Assembly (NCBI GenBank): GCA_014799465.1
Contig: JAAVHZ010000033.1
Span: forward strand, 1 to 32,693
Source of the DNA: Lachnospiraceae bacterium
GTDB taxonomy: Bacteria > Bacillota > Clostridia > Lachnospirales > Lachnospiraceae
Direction of reading: 5' to 3'
Length of the DNA: 32,693 nucleotides
Position numbers and translations under genes: made by a program. Below the pieces are notes generated by a model. That model saw only the letters and a program-made list of their open reading frames with translations. It was not told where the DNA came from and ran no database searches. Below, in pieces: positions 16,354 through 24,847 of this stretch (the first letter of the stretch is position 1; the number at the start of each line of letters is the position of its first letter).

Positions 16354-16394
16354 AAGCTGCGAATCAGGCAGTGCAGTTTGATTCGCAGTTTAAG
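16354..16394 (+). terminator. Probable terminator after the small unknown gene
   Basis: A 13-bp stem, AAGCTGCGAATCA (16354-16366) with TGATTCGCAGTTT (16379-16391), one G-T pair included, loop 12 nt. The T-run is short, so termination may be partial. Confidence 0.5.
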
Positions 16395-16429
16395 CAATGA
16401 TTGCTTAGGCTGTCAAAACGTGTTATAAT
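16391..16429 (+). promoter_or_regulatory. Promoter of the GH18/amidase genes with overlapping palindrome
   Basis: TTGCTT (16401-16406), 17-nt spacer, TATAAT (16424-16429) with extended TG at 16421-16422. The inverted repeat TAAGCAA-TGA-TTGCTTA (16391-16407) covers the -35 box and could be an operator. Confidence 0.65.
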
Positions 16430-16472
16430 CACCATGTCGAAAAAAGATGAATAGAAAGGATTGGTGATTTTA

Positions 16473-18188
16473 TTGAAGAAAAGAAAACGTCAGATACCTC
16501 CTGCATTTATTGCTTTAGGTATTGGTATAATTATGGTATTTATATTTGTTATTGGAAAAATTATAGATAAGAATACTCCTTCTAAAACTTATGTTTCGGA
16601 AGATGAAATAAACAAAATGTATAATCTTTCGGATGATGCTGAGAATCAGATTGCAGTTGTGATGCAGGATGAGATTATAGAAGAACATGCATTTTGGGAT
16701 AATGAAACTATTTATATGGATTATAATTTTGTAAAACAGTATTTTAACAGCAGGTTTTACTGGGATAATAATGAAAATGTACTTATATATACAACACCTG
16801 ATGATGTAATAAAAGCAGATGTGGGAAGTCGGGAATATAATCAGACAAAGTCAAAAAATACAGTTGAATATGTGATAGTTAAGACTGACGGAAGCAATGT
16901 ATATATAGCACTTGATTATGTAAAAATGTTTTCTAATATCAAATATGAATATTACAAGGACCCTGACAGGTTATATATAACATATGAATGGAATACTGTT
17001 GATATGGGAAAGATAAAGGAAGATACAAAACTCAGAACAGGTGCAGGAATAAAGAAAGATATAATTACTGATTTGTCAAAAGGTGCAGAAGTCACACTGC
17101 TTGAAACTAAAGGAGAGTGGTCAAAGGCAGTTACAAAAGACGGATATATCGGATATGTGAAAAATAAATATATTGGCAGCAGGAATAAGGTTGAATTAAA
17201 GAATGATGAATATGCAGAGCCTGTGTATACAAATATAAAAAAGGATTTTAAGATAAGTATGGCATGGCATATGATAGTATCTGCAAATGATAATAATAAA
17301 ATTGTTGATTTAACTGCAAATGCTAAAGGAATGAACGTAATATCCCCTACATGGTTTAGGATAATTGATAATAATGGTACATTGTCTTCGCTGGCGGATG
17401 CTGCGTATGTGAACAGGGCACATCAGCTTGGGATGGAAGTATGGGCTATGGTAGATGACCAGTCGCCTGATTCAGAAAATACTCAGGTATTTACTTACAC
17501 CTCAAAAAGAGAAAATATGATTAATCAGCTTATATCTTCGGCTATACAGTATAATCTGGATGGGATAAATATAGATTTTGAGTATATTACACCGGAAATA
17601 GCAGAGGATTATATACAGTTTCTAAGAGAACTTTCGGTTAAATGCAGAAATAATGGGATAGTCCTGTCGATTGATGATAAAGTACCTATTGCGTCAAATA
17701 TGTACTATAACAGAAAAGAACAGGGAATCATTGCAGATTATGTTGTAGTTATGGCGTATGATGAACACTGGGGAGTGGATTCGGGAGCAGGTTCTACGGC
17801 ATCCATTTCATGGGTAGAAGAAGGTGTGGCAAATACTGTTGCAGAAGTTCCTTCATCAAAAGTAATACTTGGTGTTCCTTTTTATACAAGGATTTGGGGG
17901 GAGAAATCTGACGGAACTGTAGATAATTATCAGACTGCTGATATGCAGACTTCAGAGACTGTAATTGCACAAAACGGTGCACAGAAAATATGGCTGGATG
18001 AGTTGGGACAAAACTACAGCGAATATCCCGCAGGAGATATAACTTACAGGATATGGGTAGAAGATGCTGCTTCAATAGAAAACAAAGTAAAACTTATTGC
18101 AAATTACCAGCTTGCAGGCGTATCTGCATGGAGGCTTGGTTCAGAAACACCTGATATATGGAATACAATAGTAAAATACACGAATTAA
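16473..18188 (+). CDS. Membrane-anchored SH3b and GH18-type glycoside hydrolase
   Basis: 571 residues if started at TTG 16473 (MKKRKRQ), which has GGTGAT at 16463-16468; TTG 16461 sits against the AAAGGA site. A basic N-terminus and one membrane segment (about 8-30) anchor it outside the cell. Next come a copper-amine-oxidase-like N-terminal region, an SH3b domain (about 175-235, with LRTGAGIKKDI and GYIGYVKNKYI) and a GH18 barrel. The catalytic motif DGINIDFE (363-370) has the expected final Glu. It resembles YaaH/SleL-type wall enzymes that cleave N-acetylglucosamine bonds. The next gene is an amidase, consistent with a cell-wall or spore-cortex pair. Confidence 0.85.
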   Translation: MKKRKRQIPPAFIALGIGIIMVFIFVIGKIIDKNTPSKTYVSEDEINKMYNLSDDAENQIAVVMQDEIIEEHAFWDNETIYMDYNFVKQYFNSRFYWDNNENVLIYTTPDDVIKADVGSREYNQTKSKNTVEYVIVKTDGSNVYIALDYVKMFSNIKYEYYKDPDRLYITYEWNTVDMGKIKEDTKLRTGAGIKKDIITDLSKGAEVTLLETKGEWSKAVTKDGYIGYVKNKYIGSRNKVELKNDEYAEPVYTNIKKDFKISMAWHMIVSANDNNKIVDLTANAKGMNVISPTWFRIIDNNGTLSSLADAAYVNRAHQLGMEVWAMVDDQSPDSENTQVFTYTSKRENMINQLISSAIQYNLDGINIDFEYITPEIAEDYIQFLRELSVKCRNNGIVLSIDDKVPIASNMYYNRKEQGIIADYVVVMAYDEHWGVDSGAGSTASISWVEEGVANTVAEVPSSKVILGVPFYTRIWGEKSDGTVDNYQTADMQTSETVIAQNGAQKIWLDELGQNYSEYPAGDITYRIWVEDAASIENKVKLIANYQLAGVSAWRLGSETPDIWNTIVKYTN

Positions 18189-18215
18189 ACATATTTTTTC
18201 CAATTTAAGGATAGA

Positions 18216-18251
18216 ATATATCATGTGATTTAAGTGAGGTGCATGATATAT
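18216..18251 (+). promoter_or_regulatory. Hairpin enclosing the ribosome site of the amidase gene
   Basis: ATATATCATG (18216-18225) and CATGATATAT (18242-18251) form a perfect 10-bp stem. The loop holds GAGGTG (18236-18241), the only good ribosome site for the amidase, and the stem's 3' arm covers the expected start. Confidence 0.5.
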
Positions 18252-18270
18252 CAGAAAACTTAAACTTTTA

Positions 18271-18975
18271 ATGGGTATATTAATGATACTTATTGTATCG
18301 TATATTGCCCTGAATCTGGGAAAATCCATAGGAACATCAGGAAAAAGCATAAAAGGGTACAGTGTGGTAATTGACCCTGGTCATGGTGGTAATGACCCTG
18401 GAAAAATAGGTGTTAATGATGAACTTGAAAAGGATATAAATCTGAAAATATCACTTAAGCTGAAAAAAATATTAGAAGACAGTGGTATTAAAGTGACTGT
18501 CACAAGAGAGAGTGATAAGGCACTTAGTGATCCGGGTGCAGGAAACAAAAAAGTATCTGATTTAAAAAACAGGATGGCAATAGTAGAAAAATCAAAGGCA
18601 GACATTCTGGTCAGCATACATCAGAACAGTTATACATCTTCCTCTGTAAAGGGTGCACAGGTGTTTTATTATTCCCGCTCAGAAAAAGGAAAAATTCTTT
18701 CTGAAATAATACAGCAAAATATTTGTGAAAATGTAGATAAAAAAAACAGCCGGGCAGCCAAAGCAAATGATAATTATTATATTCTTTTGCATTCAGCATG
18801 TCCGGCTGTAATTGTAGAATGTGGGTTTTTATCTAACTATGAAGAAGCAGCGAAATTGTCAGATGAAGATTACCAACAGGAAATGGCAGAGGCAATAGCA
18901 AAGGGAGTAAAAGAATATTTTATAACCGATACGGATTCCGGAAAAAAGGATATGGATAAGTCTGGTAAAAAATAG
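18271..18975 (+). CDS. cwlD: N-acetylmuramoyl-L-alanine amidase, CwlD-like (Amidase_3)
   Basis: 234 residues from ATG 18271, but this ATG has no ribosome site. The best site, GAGGTG at 18236-18241, would suit a start near 18250, where the codon is ATC and the frame reads IRKLKLL before M; a stop lies just above at 18244. A rare ATC start is therefore possible. One membrane segment (1-17) is followed by the zinc amidase domain: IDPGHGG with H38, E53, SIHQN with H117 and VECGFLSN with catalytic E183. It cuts the muramic acid-peptide bond. CwlD makes muramic lactam in spore cortex; that identity is likely but not proven. Confidence 0.8.
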   Translation: MGILMILIVSYIALNLGKSIGTSGKSIKGYSVVIDPGHGGNDPGKIGVNDELEKDINLKISLKLKKILEDSGIKVTVTRESDKALSDPGAGNKKVSDLKNRMAIVEKSKADILVSIHQNSYTSSSVKGAQVFYYSRSEKGKILSEIIQQNICENVDKKNSRAAKANDNYYILLHSACPAVIVECGFLSNYEEAAKLSDEDYQQEMAEAIAKGVKEYFITDTDSGKKDMDKSGKK

Positions 18976-19004
18976 TTTAAATTTTTACAGTTAAGTGGTA
19001 TAAT
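18976..19004 (+). promoter_or_regulatory. Promoter of the tsaC-atp unit
   Basis: TTTAAA (18976-18981), 17-nt spacer, perfect TATAAT (18999-19004) with extended TG at 18996-18997. No other clear promoter or terminator was found until after atpC. Confidence 0.65.
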
Positions 19005-19040
19005 AGCCGAAAATGGTTATTAACAATTAGGAGAAATCAG

Positions 19041-20093
19041 ATGGAAACAATCATACACAGACTTGATGTTAATAGAATAAATAAAGAAGTTATAAATGAA
19101 GCTTCTGAGATTCTTAAAAAAGGCGGTTTGGTTGCCTTTCCTACTGAGACGGTATATGGACTTGGTGCGGATGCCTTAAATGAAAAAGCTTCTTCGGATA
19201 TATATAGAGCTAAAGGAAGACCCTCCGATAATCCGCTGATAGTTCATATTTCCAATAAAGAACAGTTATATAAACTTGTAAAAGAAATTCCACATAATGC
19301 TGAACTGCTTATGGATAATTTCTGGCCCGGTCCACTTACTATGATATTCAAAAAAAGTGAGATAGTACCGGATGGGACAACAGGAGGACTTGATACGGTA
19401 GCAGTCAGAATGCCTAACCATCCTGTTGCATTAAATCTTATAGACAGCTCAGGTATAGTGATAGCAGCCCCAAGTGCCAACACATCAGGAAGACCAAGTC
19501 CTACTTCGTCGGCTCATGTAGAAGAGGATTTATGTGGCAAGATAGATATGATTCTTGACGGAGGAGATGTGGGAATTGGTATTGAATCTACAATTGTAGA
19601 TATGACATCAGATATTCCGGTTATTTTAAGACCTGGTTATATAACGAAAGAAATGCTTGAAGATGTATTAGGAAATGTTGATATTGATAAGGCAGTAATG
19701 AATCCGTTATCAGAAAATGTAAGACCAAAAGCACCAGGCATGAAATACAGGCATTACGCTCCAAAAGCAGAACTTATAATATTTAATGGTAAGATGAATG
19801 ATGTGATAAGGCGTATTAATGAGGAGACGGATGAATGTATAAGTAAAGGTAAGTGTGTGGGAATAATTGCCAGTGAAGAAACAAAAGATAAGTATAAAGC
19901 AGGTATGGTACTTGACATTGGCACAAGACAGGATGAAGATATGATTGCACATAATCTTTATGGAGTATTGAGAGAATTCGATGCAGCCAATGTAGATGTT
20001 ATTTATGGAGAGACATTCAAAGAAAGTGGGTTTGGACAGGCAATAATGAACAGACTGCTTAAGGCGGCGGGGTATCATGTGGAAGATGTATAA
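19041..20093 (+). CDS. tsaC: Threonylcarbamoyl-AMP synthase (Sua5/YrdC, long form)
   Basis: 350 residues, the long Sua5 form: a YrdC domain (about 10-205) plus a C-terminal Sua5 domain (about 230-345). Visible are PTETVYGLG (34-42), KGRPSDNPL (58-66) and SANTSGRPSPTS. It makes threonylcarbamoyl-AMP from Thr, bicarbonate and ATP for the t6A modification of tRNAs reading ANN codons. AGGAGAA precedes the ATG. The stop is 3 nt before repeat copy A. Confidence 0.93.
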   Translation: METIIHRLDVNRINKEVINEASEILKKGGLVAFPTETVYGLGADALNEKASSDIYRAKGRPSDNPLIVHISNKEQLYKLVKEIPHNAELLMDNFWPGPLTMIFKKSEIVPDGTTGGLDTVAVRMPNHPVALNLIDSSGIVIAAPSANTSGRPSPTSSAHVEEDLCGKIDMILDGGDVGIGIESTIVDMTSDIPVILRPGYITKEMLEDVLGNVDIDKAVMNPLSENVRPKAPGMKYRHYAPKAELIIFNGKMNDVIRRINEETDECISKGKCVGIIASEETKDKYKAGMVLDIGTRQDEDMIAHNLYGVLREFDAANVDVIYGETFKESGFGQAIMNRLLKAAGYHVEDV

Positions 20094-20096
20094 GCA

Positions 20097-20232
20097 GTGT
20101 GAGAAGGAAATATAAGGCAGTAAAAGGAACTGCCTGAGATTTTCTAAGTCTTCCGGCGTGAAGGAATTCACACTTATTAATTCAGGTATTGTTTGTGCCT
20201 GCGGTTCAAAGTTTGCAGGCTATGGAAAGGGC
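20097..20232. repeat. Multi-hairpin intergenic repeat, copy A
   Basis: Starts GTGTGA (20097-20102) and closes with TCACAC (20168-20173). Inside, AGGCAGT (20115-20121) pairs with ACTGCCT (20129-20135). A second part has AGGTATTGT and the hairpin GCCTGC (20197-20202)/GCAGGC (20215-20220), then GGAAAGGGCATGGT just before the next gene. Related to copies B and C but lacks their GAAGAATCGCC hairpin. Confidence 0.7.
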
Positions 20233-20244
20233 ATGGTTATTAAT

Positions 20245-20697
20245 ATGTTACAATATAACAGGATTATTTTTGTAAGTGAAAGTGATACCTGCAGAGGACC
20301 ATGGGCTGCAGCGATAATGAAAAATATGCATGGAATGGAAAATGTAGATATAGCATCAAAGGGAACTGTAAGTCTTTTTCAGGAACCTGCTAATCAAAAG
20401 GCTGTTGCTGTTGCGAAAAGTAATGGCATCGATATTGGAGATTACCAGTCAGAACAATTGTCATATAGTGATTTTTCCATGGAAACACTGTTGCTTGTGA
20501 TGTCCGATTCGATGAAGAAGAAAATATATGAAGATTTCGCAGAGGCGGTAAATGTATATACTATAAAAGAGTTTGTGGGAGAGATCGGAGATGTGGAAGT
20601 TCCATATGGAGGCGAGCTGGCAGATTATGGTTCGTGTTTCGAGGAATTGCACCGGCTGATAGATAAAATTATAGAAAAACTTCGGAATATGGCTTAA
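20245..20697 (+). CDS. Degenerate low-molecular-weight protein-tyrosine-phosphatase-like protein
   Basis: 150 residues from ATG 20245; GGAAAGGG at 20224-20231 is 13 nt away and an in-frame ATG 20233 is too close to it. The fold matches arginine/tyrosine phosphatases such as YwlE, a usual neighbour of tsaC and rpiB in Firmicutes. The phosphate loop, normally C-x5-R-S, reads SESDTCRG (11-18): the nucleophilic Cys is Ser11 and the Ser after Arg17 is Gly18. The general acid Asp before Pro is V119 (EVPYGG). It is probably not an active phosphatase by the usual mechanism; a binding role is possible. Confidence 0.75.
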   Translation: MLQYNRIIFVSESDTCRGPWAAAIMKNMHGMENVDIASKGTVSLFQEPANQKAVAVAKSNGIDIGDYQSEQLSYSDFSMETLLLVMSDSMKKKIYEDFAEAVNVYTIKEFVGEIGDVEVPYGGELADYGSCFEELHRLIDKIIEKLRNMA

Positions 20698-20729
20698 AAC
20701 TTCGTATTATGAAGAATGGAGGACTAAAA

Positions 20730-21161
20730 ATGATAGCATTGGGAAGTGACCATGGCGGATATGAGTTAAAACAGGAAATAAAAAAGTACCTTGATGAAAC
20801 AGGAATTCAATATAAAGATTTTGGCTGCAACAGTACGGAATCATGTGATTATCCGGAATATGCAAAGGCAGTGGCACAATCAGTTTCTAAAGGAGAGTGT
20901 GAAAAAGGAATATTGATTTGTGGTACAGGTATAGGAATATCAATGGCTGCAAATAAGGTTAAAGGTATAAGGGCAGCAGTATGCACAGACTGTTTTATGG
21001 CAGAGGCTACAAGACTTCATAACGATGCTAATATACTTGCATTAGGAGGAAGAGTGGTAGGGGCAGGACTCGCCATTAAGATAACAGACACATTTTTGAA
21101 TACGGAATTTTCAGGTGATGAAAGACATAAAAGAAGAATCTCACAAATCGAAAGCGTCTGA
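20730..21161 (+). CDS. rpiB: Ribose-5-phosphate isomerase B
   Basis: 143 residues from ATG 20730, with TGGAGGA 6 nt upstream. Typical motifs are SDHGG (D7, H8), DYPEYAKAVA, LICGTGIGISMAAN and LHNDANILALGGR. It interconverts ribose 5-phosphate and ribulose 5-phosphate in the cytoplasm; related LacAB/RpiB enzymes act on allose or galactose phosphates. The last codons (ESV) lie in a stretch that resembles the 11-bp repeats starting copy B, so the C-terminus may have been remade by that element. Confidence 0.93.
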   Translation: MIALGSDHGGYELKQEIKKYLDETGIQYKDFGCNSTESCDYPEYAKAVAQSVSKGECEKGILICGTGIGISMAANKVKGIRAAVCTDCFMAEATRLHNDANILALGGRVVGAGLAIKITDTFLNTEFSGDERHKRRISQIESV

Positions 21162-21459
21162 AGAGCGTGTGAAGAGCGTGTGAAGAAAATCTAAGGCAGT
21201 AAAAGACACTGCCTAAGATTTTCTAAGTCACACGCCGAAGAATCGCCTTGGGGGCGATTCTTCCGATATAATTTTGGGTGTTGTTGGTGCCAACGGAGTT
21301 GGCACTGATGACGGAGTTGGCACTGATGACGGAGTTGGCACTGATGACGGAGTTGGCACTGACGACGGAGTTGGTGCTGCCGCCTGGGGCGGCATGTGTG
21401 GTAGTGTGAGAAGAAGAGCTAAGGAAGATTTTACTTTTGGAAAGGGCATGGTGGTATTG
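21161..21459. repeat. Multi-hairpin intergenic repeat, copy B, with an internal 18-bp tandem repeat
   Basis: Begins with AAGAGCGTGTG twice (21161-21182). GCGTGTGA (21176-21183) pairs with TCACACGC (21228-21235), enclosing a 17-bp stem with one mismatch (21184-21200 and 21208-21224). Next GAAGAATCGCC (21237-21247)/GGCGATTCTTC (21253-21263), a TATAAT at 21267-21272, and GTGCCAAC/GTTGGCAC (21287-21305). Four copies of GGAGTTGGCACTGATGAC run 21295-21366 (the fourth has one change), plus a partial fifth. GCCGCC-TGG-GGCGGC (21379-21393), GTGTGAGAAG and GGAAAGGGCATGGT finish it. Confidence 0.8.
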
Positions 21460-21945
21460 ATGTCGGATAAAAGGGAAGATTATATTTCTTGGGATGAGTA
21501 TTTTATGGGGGTTGCATATTTGTCTGCGATGCGGTCAAAAGACCCTAATACACAGGTGGGAGCTTGTATTGTAGGTGATGATAACAGGATTTTGTCTATG
21601 GGATATAATGGTTTTCCAAATGGATGCTCTGATGATGAGTTTCCTTGGGGTAAGCAGGGGGAAACTGTGGATATAAAATATCTGTATTCTGCTCACAGTG
21701 AACTGAATGCAATACTTAACTACAGGGGGGGCAGCCTTGAAGGTGCCAAAATGTATGTTACATTATTTCCGTGTAATGAGTGTGCTAAAGCTATTATACA
21801 GTCAGGCATAAAAAGTATAGTGTATGATTGTGATAAATACGCAGATACACCATCTGTGGTAGCATCTAAGAAAATGTTTGATTCAGCGGGTGTGGAGTAT
21901 ACACCATATAAGAGAAATAATAAAATTATTAATATAAATTTGTAG
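21460..21945 (+). CDS. dCMP deaminase (ComEB-type)
   Basis: 161 residues from ATG 21460; an in-frame ATG at 21448 sits too close to GGAAAGG. Zinc-site motifs are H79-S-E81 (HSELNAIL) and PCNEC (C105, C108). It contains DPNTQVGACIV and NGFPNGCSDDEFPW, typical of the dCMP deaminase family, which makes dUMP for thymidylate synthesis. The open frame continues upstream through the 18-bp repeats as a GVGTDD repeat with no ribosome site, so I do not include that part. Confidence 0.9.
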   Translation: MSDKREDYISWDEYFMGVAYLSAMRSKDPNTQVGACIVGDDNRILSMGYNGFPNGCSDDEFPWGKQGETVDIKYLYSAHSELNAILNYRGGSLEGAKMYVTLFPCNECAKAIIQSGIKSIVYDCDKYADTPSVVASKKMFDSAGVEYTPYKRNNKIININL

Positions 21946-21963
21946 AAAAGAGGGAGTTCCCGG

Positions 21964-22242
21964 ATGAAATACAATAAAGAAGTATACAGAAATATTACTT
22001 TGATTACACAACTGGGAATCCAAATGATGACACCCATATTTTTATGTGTTGCTGTTGGTGTATTTTTAGACAACAGATTTTCAACATATTTTACACTGCC
22101 ATTACTTGTTATCGGCATACTTGCAGGCGGAAGAAATACATATATACTTGCAAGTTCTGCAAGCAGGCAGACTAAAAGGAAGGACAGGAAGGAAGATGGA
22201 AGTTCTCCAATTTGCGAAGAAGAAAAGCAGACGGATAAATGA
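21964..22242 (+). CDS. atpZ: AtpZ-type F-ATPase accessory membrane protein
   Basis: 92 residues with two membrane segments (about 11-34 and 40-60) and a charged tail. ITQLGIQMMTPIFLCVAVG and the FLDNRF link are typical of the AtpZ (AtpI-like) family at the head of atp operons, thought to help c-ring assembly or Mg2+ uptake. AGAGGGAG stands 8 nt upstream. The following gene overlaps its 3' end by 47 nt in another frame. Confidence 0.8.
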   Translation: MKYNKEVYRNITLITQLGIQMMTPIFLCVAVGVFLDNRFSTYFTLPLLVIGILAGGRNTYILASSASRQTKRKDRKEDGSSPICEEEKQTDK

Positions 22243-22618
22243 TACTTTAATTGAACTGCTGCTTGGAATAGGTCTTTACGGACTTGTGGGTGTTATACTT
22301 ATATTGCTTCTTATATCAGATGAAGGAAGGACAATAAGAGGTTTTTTAATAGGGATTGCGGTATCATCAGGAATGGTAATCCATATGTATTTAGAGCTTG
22401 AGAAGGCTTTATATATGGGCGAGGCAGGTGCAATGAAACATACACGCATGACTACTGCGTTCAGGATGATAGCAGTTGCTGTTATAATGGTTATAGTGGG
22501 TCTTGCAAAGGAAGATGTTATATCTGCTTTTGTAGGATTAATGGCTTTGAAGGTGTCGGCTTATATTCAGCCGTTGACACATAAATGTTTTAATAAAATT
22601 AAAGGAAAGGGAAGGTGA
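22196..22618 (+). CDS. atpI: ATP synthase subunit I family protein
   Basis: 140 residues from ATG 22196, which has AGGAAGG upstream inside atpZ. Four membrane segments are visible. The position, length and pairs of hairpin membrane helices fit the ATP_synt_I family, which works with AtpZ in building the c ring. It ends 4 nt before atpB, whose ribosome site lies in its last codons. Confidence 0.75.
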   Translation: MEVLQFAKKKSRRINDTLIELLLGIGLYGLVGVILILLLISDEGRTIRGFLIGIAVSSGMVIHMYLELEKALYMGEAGAMKHTRMTTAFRMIAVAVIMVIVGLAKEDVISAFVGLMALKVSAYIQPLTHKCFNKIKGKGR

Positions 22619-22622
22619 GAAT

Positions 22623-23390
22623 GTGGAAAAAGAAATTTTGTATGCGGTCAGTTCCATAAACAGTCTTTGCAGTGTGAGCAATGATGTTACAGACGGCGGT
22701 TCAGAAGATTTTGGATTTATGATAAAACTTCTTAAAGATTTTAAAATCGGAAATACCACCTTAAGTATTACATCTACACATATATGTCTGCTGATAGTTA
22801 CAATAACTTTAATAGTAATTGCATGCATAGTCAGTCATATTGTAAAAAAAGCAAATGCTAAGGATACTCCGGGAACAGTACAAAATATTGCTGAGCTTGT
22901 AGTTGATATGCTGGATAAAATGGTATCATCAAGTATGGGCGGTGAAGCAGGACGATTTGTTAATTACATTTCTACTTTGTTTATATTTGTACTGCTGTGC
23001 AACATTTCCGGACTGTTTGGACTAAGGGCACCGACAGCAGATTATGGTATTACATTACCATTAGGAATCATCACTTTTGTTATGATACATTATTGTGGTA
23101 TCAAAAGGAATAAGATGAAACATTTTGCCGATTTGTGTCATCCGGTTATACTTACACCTATAAATATTATTGGTGAGCTGGCCGTACCGATATCGCTTTC
23201 ATTGCGTTTATTTGGTAACATTATGTCAGGTACAGTGCTTATGGGATTGATTTATATGCTTCCAAGATATGTAACTGTTGGTATTCCGGCAGTAGCACAT
23301 GTGTACTTTGACATATTCTCAGGATGTATACAGGCATATGTTATCAGTATGCTGACAATGGTATACATTTCAGACAAAATAGGCGATTAG
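22623..23390 (+). CDS. atpB: ATP synthase subunit a
   Basis: 255 residues from GTG 22623; the ATG at 22621 is in another frame. GGAAGGTGAG precedes it. Five or six membrane helices. SLSLRLFGNI holds the essential Arg (R195) that faces the c ring, and PINIIGELA and a final helix with FSGCIQAYVI are family features. It forms the two half-channels for the driving ion. First structural subunit of the operon. Confidence 0.95.
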   Translation: MEKEILYAVSSINSLCSVSNDVTDGGSEDFGFMIKLLKDFKIGNTTLSITSTHICLLIVTITLIVIACIVSHIVKKANAKDTPGTVQNIAELVVDMLDKMVSSSMGGEAGRFVNYISTLFIFVLLCNISGLFGLRAPTADYGITLPLGIITFVMIHYCGIKRNKMKHFADLCHPVILTPINIIGELAVPISLSLRLFGNIMSGTVLMGLIYMLPRYVTVGIPAVAHVYFDIFSGCIQAYVISMLTMVYISDKIGD

Positions 23391-23411
23391 CAGGTTATTA
23401 AAAATTTTTAA

Positions 23412-23702
<291 letters not shown>

Positions 23703-23741
23703 TTTAAAGACTGAAATGAATATCGGAAAGGAGGCGAAACC

Positions 23742-24284
23742 TTGGGCAGCATAAATGTAATGTTATTAGAAGGAAGAATTTTTGGCTTGGACAGCCAGTT
23801 GGTATTTGACGCAATTTTTCTTGCCATAAATATTTTTATACTCTTTCTTGTATTGTCATATAAATTATTCAATCCCGTCAGGGATATGCTGAAGAAAAGG
23901 CAGGATGCAATAACAAAAGAAAGAAAAGAAACAGAAGCAGATAGGCGTAATGCAGAAGCTTTAAAACAAGAATACGAGCAGAAACTTAAAGAAGTAGACA
24001 AAGAAGCAGAGGCAATTTTAAGTGAAGCACGTAAAAAAGCGATGAGAAATGAAGAACGCATTGTGGCAGAAGCCAAAGAAGAGGCGGCACGGATAATCAG
24101 CAGGGCGAATACTGAGATAGAGTTAGAGAAGAAGAAGGCAGCAGATGACATAAAGAAAGAGATTATCAGTGTGGCAACGCTTATGGCAAACAAGGTAGTA
24201 GCAGCATCCATTGACACTAAGACACAGGATGCACTTATTGAGGAAACATTAAGAGAGATAGGTGATAAAACATGGCTAAGCTAG
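23742..24284 (+). CDS. atpF: ATP synthase subunit b
   Basis: 180 residues from TTG 23742, chosen because AAAGGAGG is 7 nt upstream; the next ATG (23760) is too far. One membrane segment (about 22-42) is followed by a long charged coiled coil (about 50-170), the peripheral stalk. FNPVRDMLKKRQ is typical. Its last 13 nt overlap atpH. Confidence 0.92.
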   Translation: MGSINVMLLEGRIFGLDSQLVFDAIFLAINIFILFLVLSYKLFNPVRDMLKKRQDAITKERKETEADRRNAEALKQEYEQKLKEVDKEAEAILSEARKKAMRNEERIVAEAKEEAARIISRANTEIELEKKKAADDIKKEIISVATLMANKVVAASIDTKTQDALIEETLREIGDKTWLS

Positions 24285-24820
24285 TATCTAAGACATACGG
24301 TGATGCGTTGTTTGAACTTGCTCTCGAAAAGAATATTGTTGATTCTGCATATGAAGAGGCGGCTGCGGTAAAGCAGGTGTTTCTTGACAATGAAGAGCTT
24401 ATCAAATTGCTGAATCACCCTAAGATTGATAAAGAAGATAAAATTCAGGTAATAGAAAATATATTTAAAGGAAATGTGTCAGATGATTTTACGGGATTTC
24501 TAACAGTCATTGTAAAAAAGGACAGACATAATGATATTTATTCTATTCTGGATTACTTTATAGCAAGGGTTAAAGAATATAAGAAAATCGGCGTGGCATA
24601 CGTTGTAACTGCTGTTGAATTATCTGACAGCATGAAAAAAGATGTGGAAATAAAACTTCTTGATACCACATCATATTCAAAATTCGAAATGAATTATACC
24701 GTCGACCAAAGTTTAATCGGTGGAATGGTTATCCGTATAGGCGACAGGGTTGTGGACAGCAGCATCAAAACAAAACTTGATGAGTTATCCAGGGATTTAT
24801 TAAAAACCCGGCTTGCCTGA
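24272..24820 (+). CDS. atpH: ATP synthase subunit delta
   Basis: 182 residues, normal length. VSKTYGDALFELALEK at the start and SLIGGMVIRIGDRVVDSSI near the end are OSCP/delta signatures. It joins the peripheral stalk to F1. The start lies inside atpF, with AGGTGAT upstream, so translation is probably coupled. Confidence 0.93.
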   Translation: MAKLVSKTYGDALFELALEKNIVDSAYEEAAAVKQVFLDNEELIKLLNHPKIDKEDKIQVIENIFKGNVSDDFTGFLTVIVKKDRHNDIYSILDYFIARVKEYKKIGVAYVVTAVELSDSMKKDVEIKLLDTTSYSKFEMNYTVDQSLIGGMVIRIGDRVVDSSIKTKLDELSRDLLKTRLA

Positions 24821-24847
24821 TGAAAAGAAAGAAGGTGGGTTAGCTCC

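Noticed and set aside
16427-16469. AATCACCA/TGGTGATT repeat as an RNA hairpin over the GH18 ribosome site
   Set aside because: Its left arm overlaps the -10 box, so it would not be in the transcript.
21295-21381. A CRISPR array
   Set aside because: The 18-bp units are directly tandem with no spacers and there are no cas genes.
21228-21449. A Pro/Ser/Thr-rich protein on the minus strand over the tandem repeat
   Set aside because: The frame is open only because the unit length is a multiple of three; no ribosome site, and it crosses the hairpins of the repeat.
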